DNA from: Pseudoalteromonas sp. SMS1
GTDB taxonomy: Bacteria > Pseudomonadota > Gammaproteobacteria > Enterobacterales > Alteromonadaceae
Assembly: GCF_021530565.1 (NCBI RefSeq)
Contig: NZ_JAKGBI010000011.1
Span: forward strand, 62,001 to 126,000
Length of the DNA stretch: 64,000 nt
Direction: 5' to 3'
Position 1 is the first letter of the stretch; each line of letters opens with the position of its first letter. Shown one piece after another: positions 63,014 through 64,000 of the stretch. The notes under the pieces were generated by a model. It saw nothing but the letters and a program-made list of their open reading frames with translations, was not told the origin of the DNA and did not search any database. The position numbers and the translations under genes are program-made.

Positions 63014-64000
63014 CTAAGAAATAATGCCTGGAATTTCCTTACCAAAGTCTAAATCGACCCCGCAGGCTTTGGCTGCGGTGTACAATACATCATGTTGGTT
63101 ATAACCAGCGCCCATATCGCTGACGACTCCTCTATTGATCCGCGCACCGCCACCAGCAAGAAGATACGCGCATGGGTTTGCCGAATGCTTATCCGCATGT
63201 CCCATATCAGAGGTTTCTAACACTACTGTGCTATCCAGTATCCCTGCCGCTTTGAGCTTCTGTATTAGATAAGCGCTCAAGCTACCCAAGTGACTGCGCA
63301 TCTCAGTGTAATACGGGTAATTTGGCTGGCCATTACTCCCACCGTGAATTGCATTGTGATAATGCCCTTGGAAGTTTAATTCGGGAATACGAAACTCCGC
63401 TTGGTGGTTACCCAATGCCAGAGACACTGAACTCGTCAGGTTACATTGCAAGGCAGCCACGGCAATATCTGCTTGCAAACGTGCTTGTTGACTGAACGTA
63501 TCAAAGGTCAAAGGAAATTCTGTATTATCCGGCGCTATACCACAGGATACGCCGCCGTAAAGGTCATCTAAGCGGCGTTGAGTATCAGCAATCGCATCAA
63601 GATGATCATTCATTCTCTGTATTTCATAACCCGCGAGCCTGTTTTTGATCGCATTAGCCGCCGACATGTGCGCATTCATGATTGGTGTTTTACTATTGCT
63701 ACCTTGTGCACTGCCAAACACCATTTTAAAGACAGTGAAAGGGTTTTCTTGGAACGGCAAGTGATTGCGATTGTCTTTGGTTAATTGCCCTTGACCATTG
63801 CTGTGAACACCCAGGTTGAGATAGCGGAACGGTAAGTTTGGACCTAGGGCGTTACCCATAATCACATCATAACTGTCACTGCCCCAATTTTGAGCAAGTA
63901 AGATTGGCATTCGACCATGGCCCGCATTTGAATGTGACATATTGACCATAAAGTTACATTCGTTTTTTATGGGTTCGTACCCTGCTGACATAACCCCCAA
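63014..64000 (-). CDS. DUF1552 family protein, partial at right edge
   Basis: The visible 328 residues are the C-terminal part of a DUF1552 protein, with the family segments MSHSNAGHGRMPILLAQNWG, GNHQAEFRIPELNFQGHYHN and SDMGHADKHSANPCAYLLAG. Family members are about 430 residues, start with a Tat- or Sec-type signal and are found with cytochrome or planctomycete-type genes; function unknown. The upstream part lies beyond the window, so the true start cannot be seen. The apparent first codon at the edge is arbitrary. The C-terminus is complete. Confidence 0.82.
   Translation of the reverse strand: MGVMSAGYEPIKNECNFMVNMSHSNAGHGRMPILLAQNWGSDSYDVIMGNALGPNLPFRYLNLGVHSNGQGQLTKDNRNHLPFQENPFTVFKMVFGSAQGSNSKTPIMNAHMSAANAIKNRLAGYEIQRMNDHLDAIADTQRRLDDLYGGVSCGIAPDNTEFPLTFDTFSQQARLQADIAVAALQCNLTSSVSLALGNHQAEFRIPELNFQGHYHNAIHGGSNGQPNYPYYTEMRSHLGSLSAYLIQKLKAAGILDSTVVLETSDMGHADKHSANPCAYLLAGGGARINRGVVSDMGAGYNQHDVLYTAAKACGVDLDFGKEIPGIIS

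Noticed and set aside
1..64000. Insertion sequence, integrase, tRNA attachment site or CRISPR array
   Set aside because: None was recognised on either strand. The DUF1353 and ParB-like genes alone are not enough to call a prophage or plasmid.

Overview
The window looks like a chromosomal segment of an AT-rich marine gammaproteobacterium. Pseudoalteromonas or a close relative is my best guess. It rests on gene content: many secreted peptidases, an R-body-type RebB protein, short lysine-rich Gly-Gly-leader peptides, a GH92 mannosidase with a propeller-type hybrid sensor kinase, and compact AT-rich intergenic DNA. No rRNA, tRNA, insertion sequence or CRISPR array was seen. The assignment is inference, not a marker-gene identification.

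Layout. 0-3 kb: left-edge partial gene, SRPBCC protein, AraC/GyrI-like regulator, SDR. 3-8 kb: accessory-looking stretch with a 33-codon ORF, an orphan ParB-like protein near a perfect 11-bp-arm palindrome, a small secreted Cys protein, a DsbB-like membrane protein, a DUF1353 (phage-type) protein, a frameshifted gene and the first Gly-Gly-leader peptide. 8-16 kb: cytochrome c/PQQ sugar dehydrogenase, frameshifted chemoreceptor, FabI-MaoC pair, two tandem outer-membrane barrel paralogues with duplicated promoters, MscS. 16-24 kb: RoxA-like di-heme cytochrome, diguanylate cyclase, second Gly-Gly-leader peptide, GlxA-like regulator divergent from an isochorismatase-like hydrolase, a decayed threonyl-tRNA synthetase fragment, a phytase-like esterase. 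25-28 kb: unknown secreted and membrane proteins.

28.7-31.7 kb is the most unusual locus: a RebB-family R-body protein, then three DUF2589 proteins and a zinc-ribbon protein in a tight operon-like run. No other reb gene or known partner is visible. 31.7-51 kb is dominated by exported degradative proteins: two S9 peptidases, a beta-trefoil lectin-like protein, a lipase-like hydrolase, a GH92 lipoprotein behind a 1378-residue hybrid sensor, and an S41-like PDZ peptidase. 51-64 kb: a lysozyme-like protein with a CBM5/12-like tail, the third Gly-Gly-leader peptide (47 codons), a GAF-GGDEF cyclase, a frameshifted beta-helix protein, gdhA, a cupin, a GNAT acetyltransferase and a DUF1552 protein cut by the right edge.

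Working together. The exported peptidases, GH92, lipase-like, lectin-like and lysozyme-like proteins suggest extracellular attack on protein, glycoprotein and cell-wall polymers. The two GGDEF proteins, the chemoreceptor and the hybrid sensor suit a switch between surface-attached and motile life. A recurring oddity is that at least four genes are broken by what looks like a one-base change in a short homopolymer run. This should be resolved (read error or real mutation) before any of them is called a pseudogene.
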